DNA of 39,293 nt from Candidatus Pelethosoma merdigallinarum (lineage in GTDB: Bacteria > Bacillota_I > Bacilli_A > RF39 > UBA660), in the NCBI GenBank assembly GCA_018716065.1, contig DVKJ01000029.1, positions 1 through 39,293 of the forward strand, written 5' to 3'. The notes under the pieces were generated by a model. That model did no database searches and was not told where the DNA came from. It saw only the letters and a program-made list of their open reading frames with translations. The translations under genes were made by a program, and so were the position numbers. Shown one piece after another: positions 26,081 through 33,215 of the stretch (positions are counted from its first letter, which is position 1; every line of letters begins with the position of its first letter).

Positions 26081-26614
26081 ATGAAGGCCACAGGTGTAAT
26101 ACGAAGAATTGATGAATTAGGTCGAATTGTTATACCTAAAGAAATAAGAAAAAATTTACGAATCAAAGAAGGTGAAAGTTTAGAAATATATGTCGATAAT
26201 GAAGATAGAATTATATTAAAAAAGTATTCTTTAATGAAGAATATGGAAGAGTTTGTTGTTTTGCTTGCGGATTCCTTATATTCTTTAATTCATAAAAATA
26301 TTTTAATTACCGATGGCGATACGGTTTTAGCGTCATCTGGTCCTTTAAAAAAGGAATATGATGGAAAGGTCATTAGTGAAATGTTAGATCGCTCTTTAAA
26401 AATGCGTGAAAATGTTGTTGAAACTCATAAAAAAGAAATATCTTTTATTGAAGAAAAAAAGGAAGAATGTACTTATACGATTCAATCGATTATTGTAGGT
26501 GGGGATGCCTATGGATTAGTGATTGCTTTTTCTAATGAGGAACCTATTACGGAAACTGATGGAAAAATGATTACGATGGCAACGACTTTTTTATCGAAAT
26601 ATTTAGAGGAATAA
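26081..26614 (+). CDS. spoVT: AbrB-type transition-state regulator SpoVT
   Basis: A 177-residue protein with an N-terminal AbrB swapped-hairpin DNA-binding domain (MKATGVIRRIDELGRIVIPKEIRKN) and a C-terminal GAF-like domain. Total length and architecture fit SpoVT (178 residues in B. subtilis), not the shorter AbrB (about 95). SpoVT controls late forespore genes under sigma-G in spore-formers. The gene lies after mfd, as in B. subtilis, though with an inserted block of three genes. GTGAGG precedes the ATG. Whether this organism forms spores cannot be told from the window. Confidence 0.9.
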   Translation: MKATGVIRRIDELGRIVIPKEIRKNLRIKEGESLEIYVDNEDRIILKKYSLMKNMEEFVVLLADSLYSLIHKNILITDGDTVLASSGPLKKEYDGKVISEMLDRSLKMRENVVETHKKEISFIEEKKEECTYTIQSIIVGGDAYGLVIAFSNEEPITETDGKMITMATTFLSKYLEE

Positions 26615-26616
26615 GG

Positions 26617-26645
26617 TTGAAAGTCAAGAGGTTATGTGTTATAAT
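26617..26645 (+). promoter_or_regulatory. Promoter of the metG leader
   Basis: TTGAAA (26617-26622) and TATAAT (26640-26645) with a 17-base spacer start the T-box leader at about 26652. Confidence 0.85.
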
Positions 26646-26651
26646 ACCGAC

Positions 26652-26877
26652 ATAGAAAAGACGAAGAAGGAAAGAAAAATAATGGATTTGATAGAGACTT
26701 TGTGGGTGGTGGAAACAAAGATTGAAGTTATTTCGAATGGTTCTGGAGTCTTGTTATCGATAGGTAGGTAACAACGTCACACGCGTTAAGTGGTTAAGGT
26801 GATTTATGGTTTTCATAAATTATAAAATAAGGTGGTACCACGTAACACACGTCCTTAAGTGATGTGTGTTTTTTTCA
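26652..26877 (+). promoter_or_regulatory. T-box riboswitch controlling metG
   Basis: The T-box proper, AAGGTGGTACCACG (26829-26842), is unmistakable; its bulge pairs with the free CCA end of uncharged tRNA. A terminator follows, with CACAC and GTGTG arms (about 26845-26868) and a T-run to 26875. In Stem I an arm CTTTGT closes with ACAAAG around 26697-26719, and the Met codon ATG at 26737-26739 in TTCGAATGGTTC is the likely specifier. GTTATC and GGTAAC near 26754-26771 form a further stem. The 317-base gap before metG is thus explained: uncharged tRNA-Met should favour antitermination. Confidence 0.9.
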
Positions 26878-26931
26878 AAAATTTTTGCGTATATTAATAT
26901 AGTTATCTACCATTTGGAAGGAGATTAAAAC

Positions 26932-28503
26932 ATGGAAAAAGAAAAATTTTATATTTCAACCGCCATTGCGTATACTTCAGGAAAACCTCATATTGGAAAT
27001 ACCTATGAAATTGTCCTAGCGGATGCGATTGCTCGTTATAAACGTTTTTTAGGATACGATGTGTATTTTCAAACAGGTACGGATGAACATGGGGAAAAGA
27101 TCGAACAAAAGGCGAAAGAAGCGGGAATTGCCCCACAAGAATATGTAGATAATATGGCTTTAGAAGTAAGACGTATTTGGGATGTTATGAATACCAGTTA
27201 TAATCGCTTTATTCGTACAACGAATCCTGCACATAAAGAAATGGTTTCTAAAATATTTAAAAAATTATATGATCAAGGAGATATTTATAAAGGAAAATAT
27301 GAAGGTTTATATTGTACTCCTTGTGAATCATTCTTTACAGAAAGTCAATTAGTCGATGGGAAATGTCCAGATTGTGGACGTGAAGTCCATAAAGCCAGTG
27401 AAGAAGCTTACTTCTTTAAAATGTCTAAATATTCAAAATGGTTAGAAGAATATATTGAAAGTCATCCAGATTTTATTGAACCAGAAAGTCGTAAAAATGA
27501 AATTATGAATAATTTTATTAAACCAGGGTTACAAGACTTGTGTGTAAGTCGTACAAGTTTTACTTGGGGAGTGCCTGTAACGTTTGATGAAAAACATGTT
27601 ATTTATGTATGGATCGATGCTTTAAGTAATTATATTACTTTCTTAGGATATGATGTAGATGGAAATTCGAGTGAAGAATTCCACAAGTATTGGCCTGCCG
27701 ATATTCATCTAATTGGAAAAGATATTTTACGATTCCACACGATTTATTGGCCAATTATGTTACATGCATTAGGGTTAGAAATGCCTAAGAAAATTTTTGG
27801 TCATCCATGGGTATTATATGGTAATGATAAAATGAGTAAAAGTAAAGGAAATATCATGTATGCGGATGATTTAGTAACTCATTTTGGAGTCGATGCGATT
27901 CGTTACTATTTACTTCATGAAATCCCATTCTCTTCCGATGGAACCATTACATATGATTTAATTATTGAACGTATTAATTCTGATCTTGCCAATGTTTTAG
28001 GTAACTTAGTGAATCGTACCATTAGTATGTCTAAAAAATATTTTGATGGAATTGTACTCGCACCAACTGCGAAAGAACCAATGGATGATGAATTTATTCA
28101 ATTGGTATTAAGTGCGAAAGATCGTGTAACGGAAAAAATGGATCAATTGCGTATTTCTGAAGCTCTTGATGAAATTTTTGAAATTTTTAGAAGAAGTAAT
28201 AAATATATTGATGAGACGATGCCATGGGTTTTAGCAAAAGATGAAACTAAAAAAGAAAGACTTGCGACGGTTTTATATAACTTGTTAGAAGCGATTCGTC
28301 AAGGCGCAGTTCTTCTACAAGCTTTCTTACCTGACACATCTAAAGAAATTCTTCATCAATTAAATACAGATAATCATTTTATAGAGTCTTTAAATGAATT
28401 TAATGGTTTAGATGAGGGAATTCATTTAAATGATCCACATCCAATCTTTGAACGTATTGATAAGGCTAAAAAAATAGAAGAATTAGAAAATATGAATAAA
28501 TAA
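26932..28503 (+). CDS. metG: Methionyl-tRNA synthetase
   Basis: This class I synthetase charges tRNA-Met and initiator tRNA. The HIGH-like motif is KPHIGN and the KMSKS motif is DKMSKSKGN. The zinc knuckle C-x2-C...C-x2-C (CTPC, CPDC) lies near residues 128-150. At 523 residues it lacks the C-terminal EMAP/Arc1p-like tRNA-binding dimerisation domain seen in the roughly 660-residue B. subtilis MetS; the frame ends soon after the anticodon-binding helices. AAGGAGAT precedes the ATG. A T-box leader regulates it and a terminator follows. The spoVT-metG-tatD order matches the abrB-metS-yabD neighbourhood of B. subtilis. Confidence 0.96.
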   Translation: MEKEKFYISTAIAYTSGKPHIGNTYEIVLADAIARYKRFLGYDVYFQTGTDEHGEKIEQKAKEAGIAPQEYVDNMALEVRRIWDVMNTSYNRFIRTTNPAHKEMVSKIFKKLYDQGDIYKGKYEGLYCTPCESFFTESQLVDGKCPDCGREVHKASEEAYFFKMSKYSKWLEEYIESHPDFIEPESRKNEIMNNFIKPGLQDLCVSRTSFTWGVPVTFDEKHVIYVWIDALSNYITFLGYDVDGNSSEEFHKYWPADIHLIGKDILRFHTIYWPIMLHALGLEMPKKIFGHPWVLYGNDKMSKSKGNIMYADDLVTHFGVDAIRYYLLHEIPFSSDGTITYDLIIERINSDLANVLGNLVNRTISMSKKYFDGIVLAPTAKEPMDDEFIQLVLSAKDRVTEKMDQLRISEALDEIFEIFRRSNKYIDETMPWVLAKDETKKERLATVLYNLLEAIRQGAVLLQAFLPDTSKEILHQLNTDNHFIESLNEFNGLDEGIHLNDPHPIFERIDKAKKIEELENMNK

Positions 28504-28518
28504 GATTGTAACGATATT

Positions 28519-28548
28519 AAAAAAATAGGATTTTTATTCTATTTTTTT
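28519..28548 (+). terminator. Terminator of metG
   Basis: The arms AAAAAAATAG (28519-28528) and CTATTTTTTT (28539-28548) form a stem with a 10-base loop and a T-rich 3' arm. Confidence 0.82.
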
Positions 28549-28565
28549 GTATAGTTGTGTAAAAT

Positions 28566-28665
28566 GTCGAACATTCTCGACTGAAAAAATAATCATTTCC
28601 CGGGTTTTCATGTTATAGTGAAAGAGTAGCAGTACACAGATACATAAGTAATGTTTATAAAACAT
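28566..28665 (+). promoter_or_regulatory. Regulatory region of the small membrane-protein gene
   Basis: An extended -10, TGTTATAGT (28611-28619), gives the probable promoter. Upstream are the inverted repeat GTCGA-acattc-TCGAC (28566-28581) and ATTTCCCGGG (28595-28604), a perfect left half of the Noc-binding consensus. Downstream, AATGTT and AACATT (about 28649-28665) pair in the leader. The function of these elements is unknown. Confidence 0.4.
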
Positions 28666-28718
28666 TATAACGAAACACCATGATCGAAATCTGAAAATAG
28701 GATCAAGGAGAGATTAAA

Positions 28719-28913
28719 GTGGATAATAAAAATAGTATGTGGTCTGTAGTACTTGTTTTTGTTTTAATTGTTTTATTAGTATTAGGAAGTTTAATTCTTT
28801 CATTAAATTTATATGATGGTTTATATTTGGCTTTTATTATTATATGTATGTTTAAATTCATTTATTTGAGAAAACATAAATCATCAGATTCCATCTTAGA
28901 TAAAGAATCATAG
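28719..28913 (+). CDS. Small membrane protein, 64 residues
   Basis: It starts with GTG at 28719, preceded at good distance by AAGGAG (28705-28710). The product has a short polar N terminus, a long hydrophobic stretch (about residues 8-28), a second hydrophobic segment (about 33-49) and a charged C-terminal tail with KHKSSDS. Two membrane spans with both ends probably cytoplasmic are expected. It has its own promoter and terminator, which supports a real gene. I recognise no family. Confidence 0.7.
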   Translation: MDNKNSMWSVVLVFVLIVLLVLGSLILSLNLYDGLYLAFIIICMFKFIYLRKHKSSDSILDKES

Positions 28914-28914
28914 A

Positions 28915-28945
28915 AATTATATCTTGATTGTGATATAATTTTTTT
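28915..28945 (+). terminator. Terminator of the small membrane-protein gene
   Basis: The arms AATTATATC (28915-28923) and GATATAATT (28932-28940) are followed by TTTTT. The 3' arm also contains TATAAT and might double as a -10 for tatD. Confidence 0.78.
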
Positions 28946-28961
28946 GCTTGGAGGGATCATT

Positions 28962-29717
28962 ATGATGATAGATACTCATTGTCACTTAGATATAGAAGAT
29001 TATGAAGATGTAGAAGAAGTGATTCATCATATGGATGGTAACTATATGATTGCGTCCGGTGCATCGCCAGAAGGAAATAAACGAGTATTAGAGTTAGTAG
29101 AAAAGTATCCTAACATCTATGGGACCATTGGTCTTCATCCGGAATGTGCCTCTACTTATACGAAAGATGATCTTTTATTTGTAGAAGAGAATCTAAATCA
29201 TCCTAAAATAGTAGGAGTAGGTGAGATTGGTCTGGATTATCACTATTCAGATATCGATAAAGAAAAACAAAAAGAGTTATTTATAAAACAAATCAAACTC
29301 GCTCAAAAATATCATAAAACGATTGTCATTCATAGTCGTGATGCGGCTATGGACACGTATGATATTTTAAAAGAATATTTACATCAACATAAAGCAATCT
29401 TACATTGTTATGGATATAGTAAAGAAATGGCTCTTCGTTTTAAAGAATTTCCAATTAAATTTGGTATAGGTGGAGTCGTTACTTTTAAAAATGGAAGACG
29501 TTTACAAGAAACAGTAGAAGCTTTAGATTTAGAAGATTTAGTCTTAGAAACCGATAGTCCATATCTAACACCAGAACCTTTTAGAGGTCATAAGAATGAA
29601 CCATATAATATTTATTATGTCGCAAAAAAAATTGCCCAAATAAAACATACTACTTTGGAAAATGTATTAAAAACAACGCTTTCTACCAGTATTTCCCAAT
29701 TTGACTTGAAGTTATAA
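28962..29717 (+). CDS. tatD: TatD-family metal-dependent deoxyribonuclease
   Basis: A metal-dependent TIM-barrel hydrolase of the TatD family (YabD in B. subtilis), exonucleases implicated in DNA repair and RNA turnover. Motifs: DTHCHLD at the N terminus, GEIGLDYHY, VIHSRDA, ILHCYGY and LETDSPYLTPEPFRG. Together they supply the His, Glu and Asp metal ligands. I start at the ATG at 28962 (251 residues), with GGAGGGAT just upstream. It follows metG apart from the small inserted gene, as in Bacilli. Confidence 0.93.
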   Translation: MMIDTHCHLDIEDYEDVEEVIHHMDGNYMIASGASPEGNKRVLELVEKYPNIYGTIGLHPECASTYTKDDLLFVEENLNHPKIVGVGEIGLDYHYSDIDKEKQKELFIKQIKLAQKYHKTIVIHSRDAAMDTYDILKEYLHQHKAILHCYGYSKEMALRFKEFPIKFGIGGVVTFKNGRRLQETVEALDLEDLVLETDSPYLTPEPFRGHKNEPYNIYYVAKKIAQIKHTTLENVLKTTLSTSISQFDLKL

Positions 29718-29729
29718 CTATGTTAAAAT
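29701..29729 (+). promoter_or_regulatory. Promoter of the 3D-domain protein gene
   Basis: TTGACT (29701-29706) and TAAAAT (29724-29729) have a 17-base spacer. The -35 lies within the last codons of tatD. Confidence 0.7.
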
Positions 29730-29764
29730 GAGTACAGTTATTTGAAGTAAAGCGGGGTGCCCAT

Positions 29765-30466
29765 ATGAACATTTATTTACTTGAAATATTAAGTAAAATC
29801 GTTCGTATATTGTTTGTTTCTATGGTGTCTTTGTTTCATTCTTTTAGTGTTAGTACAACGACCTTAGATGCGAGCAATACAGTTATTAATAAGAGTTTAA
29901 ATGCGAATAATCGAATTATTCAACATACAACTCAAGTAACTTATAATTCAAAACTTCCATCTAACATTTCTAAAGTGATTACTCCCGGAGTCGATGGTGT
30001 TGTATTTGTAGATGAATTAAATAATCAAAAAGTGTTAAGAGGAATGGTACCTGAGGTAGTGGAACAAGGAACCGGTGATCAAGGAGAATATGTAGGAAAA
30101 CTCTCTGGTTATGGTCCGGATTGTGCAGGATGTAGTAAAGTAGGAAATGTTGCTTGTTATACTAGAGAAGGAAAAAAACATAGTTTAAAATATGATGGTA
30201 TTTATTATAATGATTACCAATATGGACAAGTTCGTATCTTAAGTGCGGCTCGTGAAAAATTCCCATGTGGAACGATTATTCAAATTGATAATGGTAAAGT
30301 AGAGCCTTATTATGCGGTTGTATTAGATAGTGGAGCTTCTATGGTCAATGCATGGAAAAAAGGTACCGTATGGATTGATTTAGCATACGCTAGTAGTGCG
30401 GCCGCTCGTGCAGGTAATACTTCTGGAAGTCATGTTAAATTTAGTGTACAAAGATGGGGTTGGTAA
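29765..30466 (+). CDS. Secreted or membrane-anchored 3D-domain protein (YabE-like)
   Basis: The 233-residue product has an N-terminal hydrophobic segment (about residues 5-27) that may be a signal anchor or signal peptide. A G5-like stretch (about residues 65-100, VITPGVDGVVFVDELNNQKV...) follows. The C-terminal half is a double-psi barrel of the 3D/RlpA-like type, with aspartates in AVVLDSG and WIDLAYAS. Cysteines at DCAGC, ACY and FPCG might form disulfides. The position before rsmA is that of yabE in B. subtilis, a stationary-phase resuscitation-factor-like cell-wall protein, so peptidoglycan cleavage is likely. GGGGTG precedes the ATG. Confidence 0.75.
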   Translation: MNIYLLEILSKIVRILFVSMVSLFHSFSVSTTTLDASNTVINKSLNANNRIIQHTTQVTYNSKLPSNISKVITPGVDGVVFVDELNNQKVLRGMVPEVVEQGTGDQGEYVGKLSGYGPDCAGCSKVGNVACYTREGKKHSLKYDGIYYNDYQYGQVRILSAAREKFPCGTIIQIDNGKVEPYYAVVLDSGASMVNAWKKGTVWIDLAYASSAAARAGNTSGSHVKFSVQRWGW

Positions 30467-30479
30467 GCCTCATTTTTAA

Positions 30480-30509
30480 TTGACTTTTTCTACTTAGTTA
30501 CGGTATGAT
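30480..30509 (+). promoter_or_regulatory. Promoter of rsmA
   Basis: TTGACT (30480-30485) and TATGAT (30504-30509) have an 18-base spacer, just before the AGGAGG ribosome-binding site of rsmA. Confidence 0.7.
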
Positions 30510-30531
30510 AAAAAAGAAAAGGAGGAAAATT

Positions 30532-31371
30532 ATGAACTATTCCCCAATCAAAATGAAAGAATTATTAGAAAAACATGATTTTAACTTTAAAAAGAATTTT
30601 GGTCAAAACTTTATTATCGATGAGAATGTAATTACCAATATTATTAAAAAATCAGGAGTAGATCAAGATACTTTAGTGTTAGAAATTGGTCCAGGAGCTG
30701 GATCTTTAACGTATAAATTAAGTGAATACGCGAAAAATGTTATTTGTTATGAGATTGATACGAAACTACAACCAATTTTAGAAGAAACTTTATCAGACTG
30801 TTCTAATGTAAAAGTGATCTATCAAGATTTTTTAAAAAGTAATGTGCTAGAAACGTTAAAAGAATACAATTATAAAAAGTTATATGTCGTTGCCAATCTT
30901 CCTTACTATATCACTACGCCTATTATTGTAAAATTGATTGAGGATCACATATCAGTAGAAAAAATAGTTGTAATGGTTCAAAAAGAAGTAGGAAATCGTT
31001 TTAAAGCAAATTCAGGATCAAAAGAATATGGATCTTTAACGGTATTTTTAGATTATTACTTTGATATTAAGAAAGTCATGGATGTAAGTAAGAATGTTTT
31101 TCTTCCTAAACCGAATGTCGATAGTATTGTCGTCTCTTTTACTAAAAAAGTTCAAGTATTAACTGCTCAAAATGAAGAATATTTCTTTCAATTAGTACGT
31201 GATAGTTTTAAACAAAAAAGAAAGACATTACGTAATAATTTAAAAAGTTATAATTTAGAAGTTGTAGAAAGAGTATTAAAAAAGTATGATCAGGATTTAA
31301 GTGTGCGTGCAGAAAATATTACACTAGAAGAATTTATAGAAATGAGTAATGAATTGTGCAAGGAAAAATAA
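30532..31371 (+). CDS. rsmA: 16S rRNA dimethyladenosine transferase RsmA (KsgA)
   Basis: KsgA dimethylates two adjacent adenosines (A1518, A1519) near the 3' end of 16S rRNA and acts as a late checkpoint in small-subunit assembly. The family start is KKNFGQNFIIDENV. Motif I is LEIGPGAGSLT, and motif IV is VVANLPYYITTPI. I choose the ATG at 30532 (279 residues) with GGAGG before it, since the farther upstream ATG at 30505 lies in the promoter -10. The rnmV gene, which precedes ksgA in B. subtilis, is absent. The last 16 bases overlap the next gene. Confidence 0.95.
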   Translation: MNYSPIKMKELLEKHDFNFKKNFGQNFIIDENVITNIIKKSGVDQDTLVLEIGPGAGSLTYKLSEYAKNVICYEIDTKLQPILEETLSDCSNVKVIYQDFLKSNVLETLKEYNYKKLYVVANLPYYITTPIIVKLIEDHISVEKIVVMVQKEVGNRFKANSGSKEYGSLTVFLDYYFDIKKVMDVSKNVFLPKPNVDSIVVSFTKKVQVLTAQNEEYFFQLVRDSFKQKRKTLRNNLKSYNLEVVERVLKKYDQDLSVRAENITLEEFIEMSNELCKEK

Positions 31372-31823
31372 TTTATGATGAGAATGGAAATATAAAAGAA
31401 GTATATGGATATAAATTGTTTTCTGAAGATTTAAAAGGTTACAATGATTTTCAATTTGAAATTGGTAAACAGTATCACATTTCATCCATTCAAGCGAAAT
31501 CTTCAGGTTTTCACTTTGCCCTACGCTTAGAAGATACCTTGCGTTATCAATTTAAAGAGCAAGAACCTCGTATTTGTTTGGTTCATGGCTTTGGTGAAAT
31601 TGTTTCTTTTGACGATGATTATTATGGATACGATAACCTATATGCTAGTACAGATATTGAGATTATAAAAGAAGTCTCACGAAAAGAAATTATTGCCTAT
31701 TATGAATCAATTAAGGATAATCCATATTATACAAGAGAACATCAACGATTTTGTCAATTATATCCTTTAACAGACGAAGAAAGAAGTCTATTGAAAAGAA
31801 CGAAACGCCCTCATCGTCGATAG
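31356..31823 (+). CDS. Small protein overlapping rsmA, DUF7666-like
   Basis: The 155-residue frame starts with a GTG at 31356 inside rsmA. No strong ribosome-binding site is seen, so it is likely translated by coupling. The middle part reads SSGFHFALRLEDTLRYQF, then EPRICLVHGFGEIVSFDDDYY, then STDIEIIKEVSRKEI. That pattern (a GFHFC-like motif, an EVxALGEI-like motif, then KIRIVREL-like) resembles small phage-type proteins of the DUF7666 kind. This is a judgement from memory, not a search. The C terminus is basic. Role unknown. Confidence 0.6.
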   Translation: MQGKIIYDENGNIKEVYGYKLFSEDLKGYNDFQFEIGKQYHISSIQAKSSGFHFALRLEDTLRYQFKEQEPRICLVHGFGEIVSFDDDYYGYDNLYASTDIEIIKEVSRKEIIAYYESIKDNPYYTREHQRFCQLYPLTDEERSLLKRTKRPHRR

Positions 31824-31825
31824 AC

Positions 31826-31916
31826 TTATTTTGTTTTAACAAAATAAATGTCAAAAAAAACAAAGTTATTTTGTTTAAACAAAATAACTTTACAAATGAT
31901 AGAATAAACTATATAA
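31826..31916 (+). promoter_or_regulatory. Tandem palindromes overlapping the ATPase promoter
   Basis: The promoter is TTTACA (31889-31894) and TATAAT (31912-31917) with a 17-base spacer. Over its -35 lies a perfect 30-bp palindrome (31862-31891) with the arm AAAGTTATTTTGTTT. Forty bases upstream, centre to centre, a second inverted repeat (31826-31847) shares the arm TTATTTTGTT around a TT centre. Neither is followed by a T-run, so an operator pair is a better reading than a terminator, though the upstream one may act at the end of the preceding gene. Confidence 0.6.
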
Positions 31917-31936
31917 TATGAATAGAGGTGATTTTC

Positions 31937-33136
31937 ATGTTAAAAAGAGAACTTTACTTGTCCCAAATTAGAGGTTTTTATCATTCTGATTTGGTTAAAA
32001 TTTTAGTTGGAATAAGGAGATGCGGAAAATCAGTAATTCTAAATCAGATTATAGAAGAAATTAAAGAGGAAGGCGTTGATGATAACCATATCATTAATAT
32101 AAATTTTGAATTTATAGAATTTGAAGAATTGAGAGATTATAAAAAATTAAATGTTTATATTAAAAGTAAAATAACGGATCAGAACATGTATTACATTTTT
32201 TTGGATGAAATTCAAAATGTCAATCGTTTTGAATATGTAGTTAATTCTTTACGTGCTTCTTTAAAAAATATCAGTATTTTTATAACTGGATCTAATAGTA
32301 AACTATTATCGGATGAATTATCTACTGTTTTATCAGGAAGATATGTTTTATTTCATATATATCCTTTATCTTATAAGGAGTTTATTGCTTTAACGGAAAA
32401 AGATCCTTATGATGAAGATAGTTTTTGGAATTATGCTAGGTGGGGTGGATTGCCTAACCGTTGTGAATTTTCTAATGAAACAGATATCAAAAATTATTTA
32501 TATAGTGTATTTGATTCTATCATTTTAAGGGATATTGTGAAAAGACTTAAATTGCAAGATACAACTCTTTTTGACCTTCTTTTACAGTATCTAATTGATA
32601 CAACAGGGAGAAAATTTTCTTCAGAAAATGTTATTAAATATTTGGAAAAAGAAAACCGTAAAATTTCTACTGAAACATTGTATACTTATGTTTCCGCTTT
32701 ATGTAAAGCTTTAATTTTACAAAGGGTTTATCGTTATGATGTTCATGGCAAAGCAGTTCTTAAAACATTAAATAAATATTATGTCACAGATTTAGGAATT
32801 GCTCAAATAAAACACAATAATACAAGTTTTAAAAATTTTTTGATTTTAGAAAATGTTGTGTATAATGAATTGAAAGTTCGTGGTTACGAAGTATATATTG
32901 GTAAGACAAAGAGTGGTAAAATTGATTTTGTAACCAAAAAGGATGGAAATACAAAATATATACAGGTTTCTTATGGATTAAATAGTCCTGAAGTGATCGA
33001 GAGAGAATTTGGTGTGTTTAAAACAATTTCAGATCATTATCCAAAATATGTAATTTCTTTAGATCAAGAAGATTATTCACAAAATGGTATTAAACATATA
33101 AATTTGCTTGATTTTTTAATGAGTGATGAATTTTAA
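31937..33136 (+). CDS. AAA+ ATPase with DUF4143 domain
   Basis: A 399-residue member of the COG1373 group of predicted P-loop ATPases. Walker A is GIRRCGKS (residues 25-32), Walker B is YIFLDEIQNV, and the sensor-like TGSNSKLLSDELSTVLSGR follows. The C-terminal DUF4143 region has a winged-helix part and then SGKIDFVTKKDG...YIQVSY, resembling a PD-(D/E)XK nuclease-like core. Such genes are scattered across gut Firmicutes and Bacteroidetes with patchy distribution, often in many paralogues, and their function is not established. The gene has its own promoter, operator-like palindromes and terminator and interrupts the conserved order here, which suggests acquisition. AGAGGTGAT precedes the ATG at 31937. 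Confidence 0.88.
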   Translation: MLKRELYLSQIRGFYHSDLVKILVGIRRCGKSVILNQIIEEIKEEGVDDNHIININFEFIEFEELRDYKKLNVYIKSKITDQNMYYIFLDEIQNVNRFEYVVNSLRASLKNISIFITGSNSKLLSDELSTVLSGRYVLFHIYPLSYKEFIALTEKDPYDEDSFWNYARWGGLPNRCEFSNETDIKNYLYSVFDSIILRDIVKRLKLQDTTLFDLLLQYLIDTTGRKFSSENVIKYLEKENRKISTETLYTYVSALCKALILQRVYRYDVHGKAVLKTLNKYYVTDLGIAQIKHNNTSFKNFLILENVVYNELKVRGYEVYIGKTKSGKIDFVTKKDGNTKYIQVSYGLNSPEVIEREFGVFKTISDHYPKYVISLDQEDYSQNGIKHINLLDFLMSDEF

Positions 33137-33141
33137 AATTT

Positions 33142-33167
33142 GAACAAAGAATTTTGTTCTTTTTTTT
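33142..33167 (+). terminator. Terminator of the ATPase gene
   Basis: The arms GAACAAA (33142-33148) and TTTGTTC (33153-33159) enclose a 4-base loop and precede eight T. Confidence 0.9.
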
Positions 33168-33215
33168 GACAAATTTAGAAGATTCTTTTGGATATAATGA
33201 GCGCGGTGATCATTT

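Noticed and set aside
28566-28581. LexA-type SOS box
   Set aside because: The sequence has GAAC but not the matching GTTC four bases on, so it does not fit CGAAC-N4-GTTCG.
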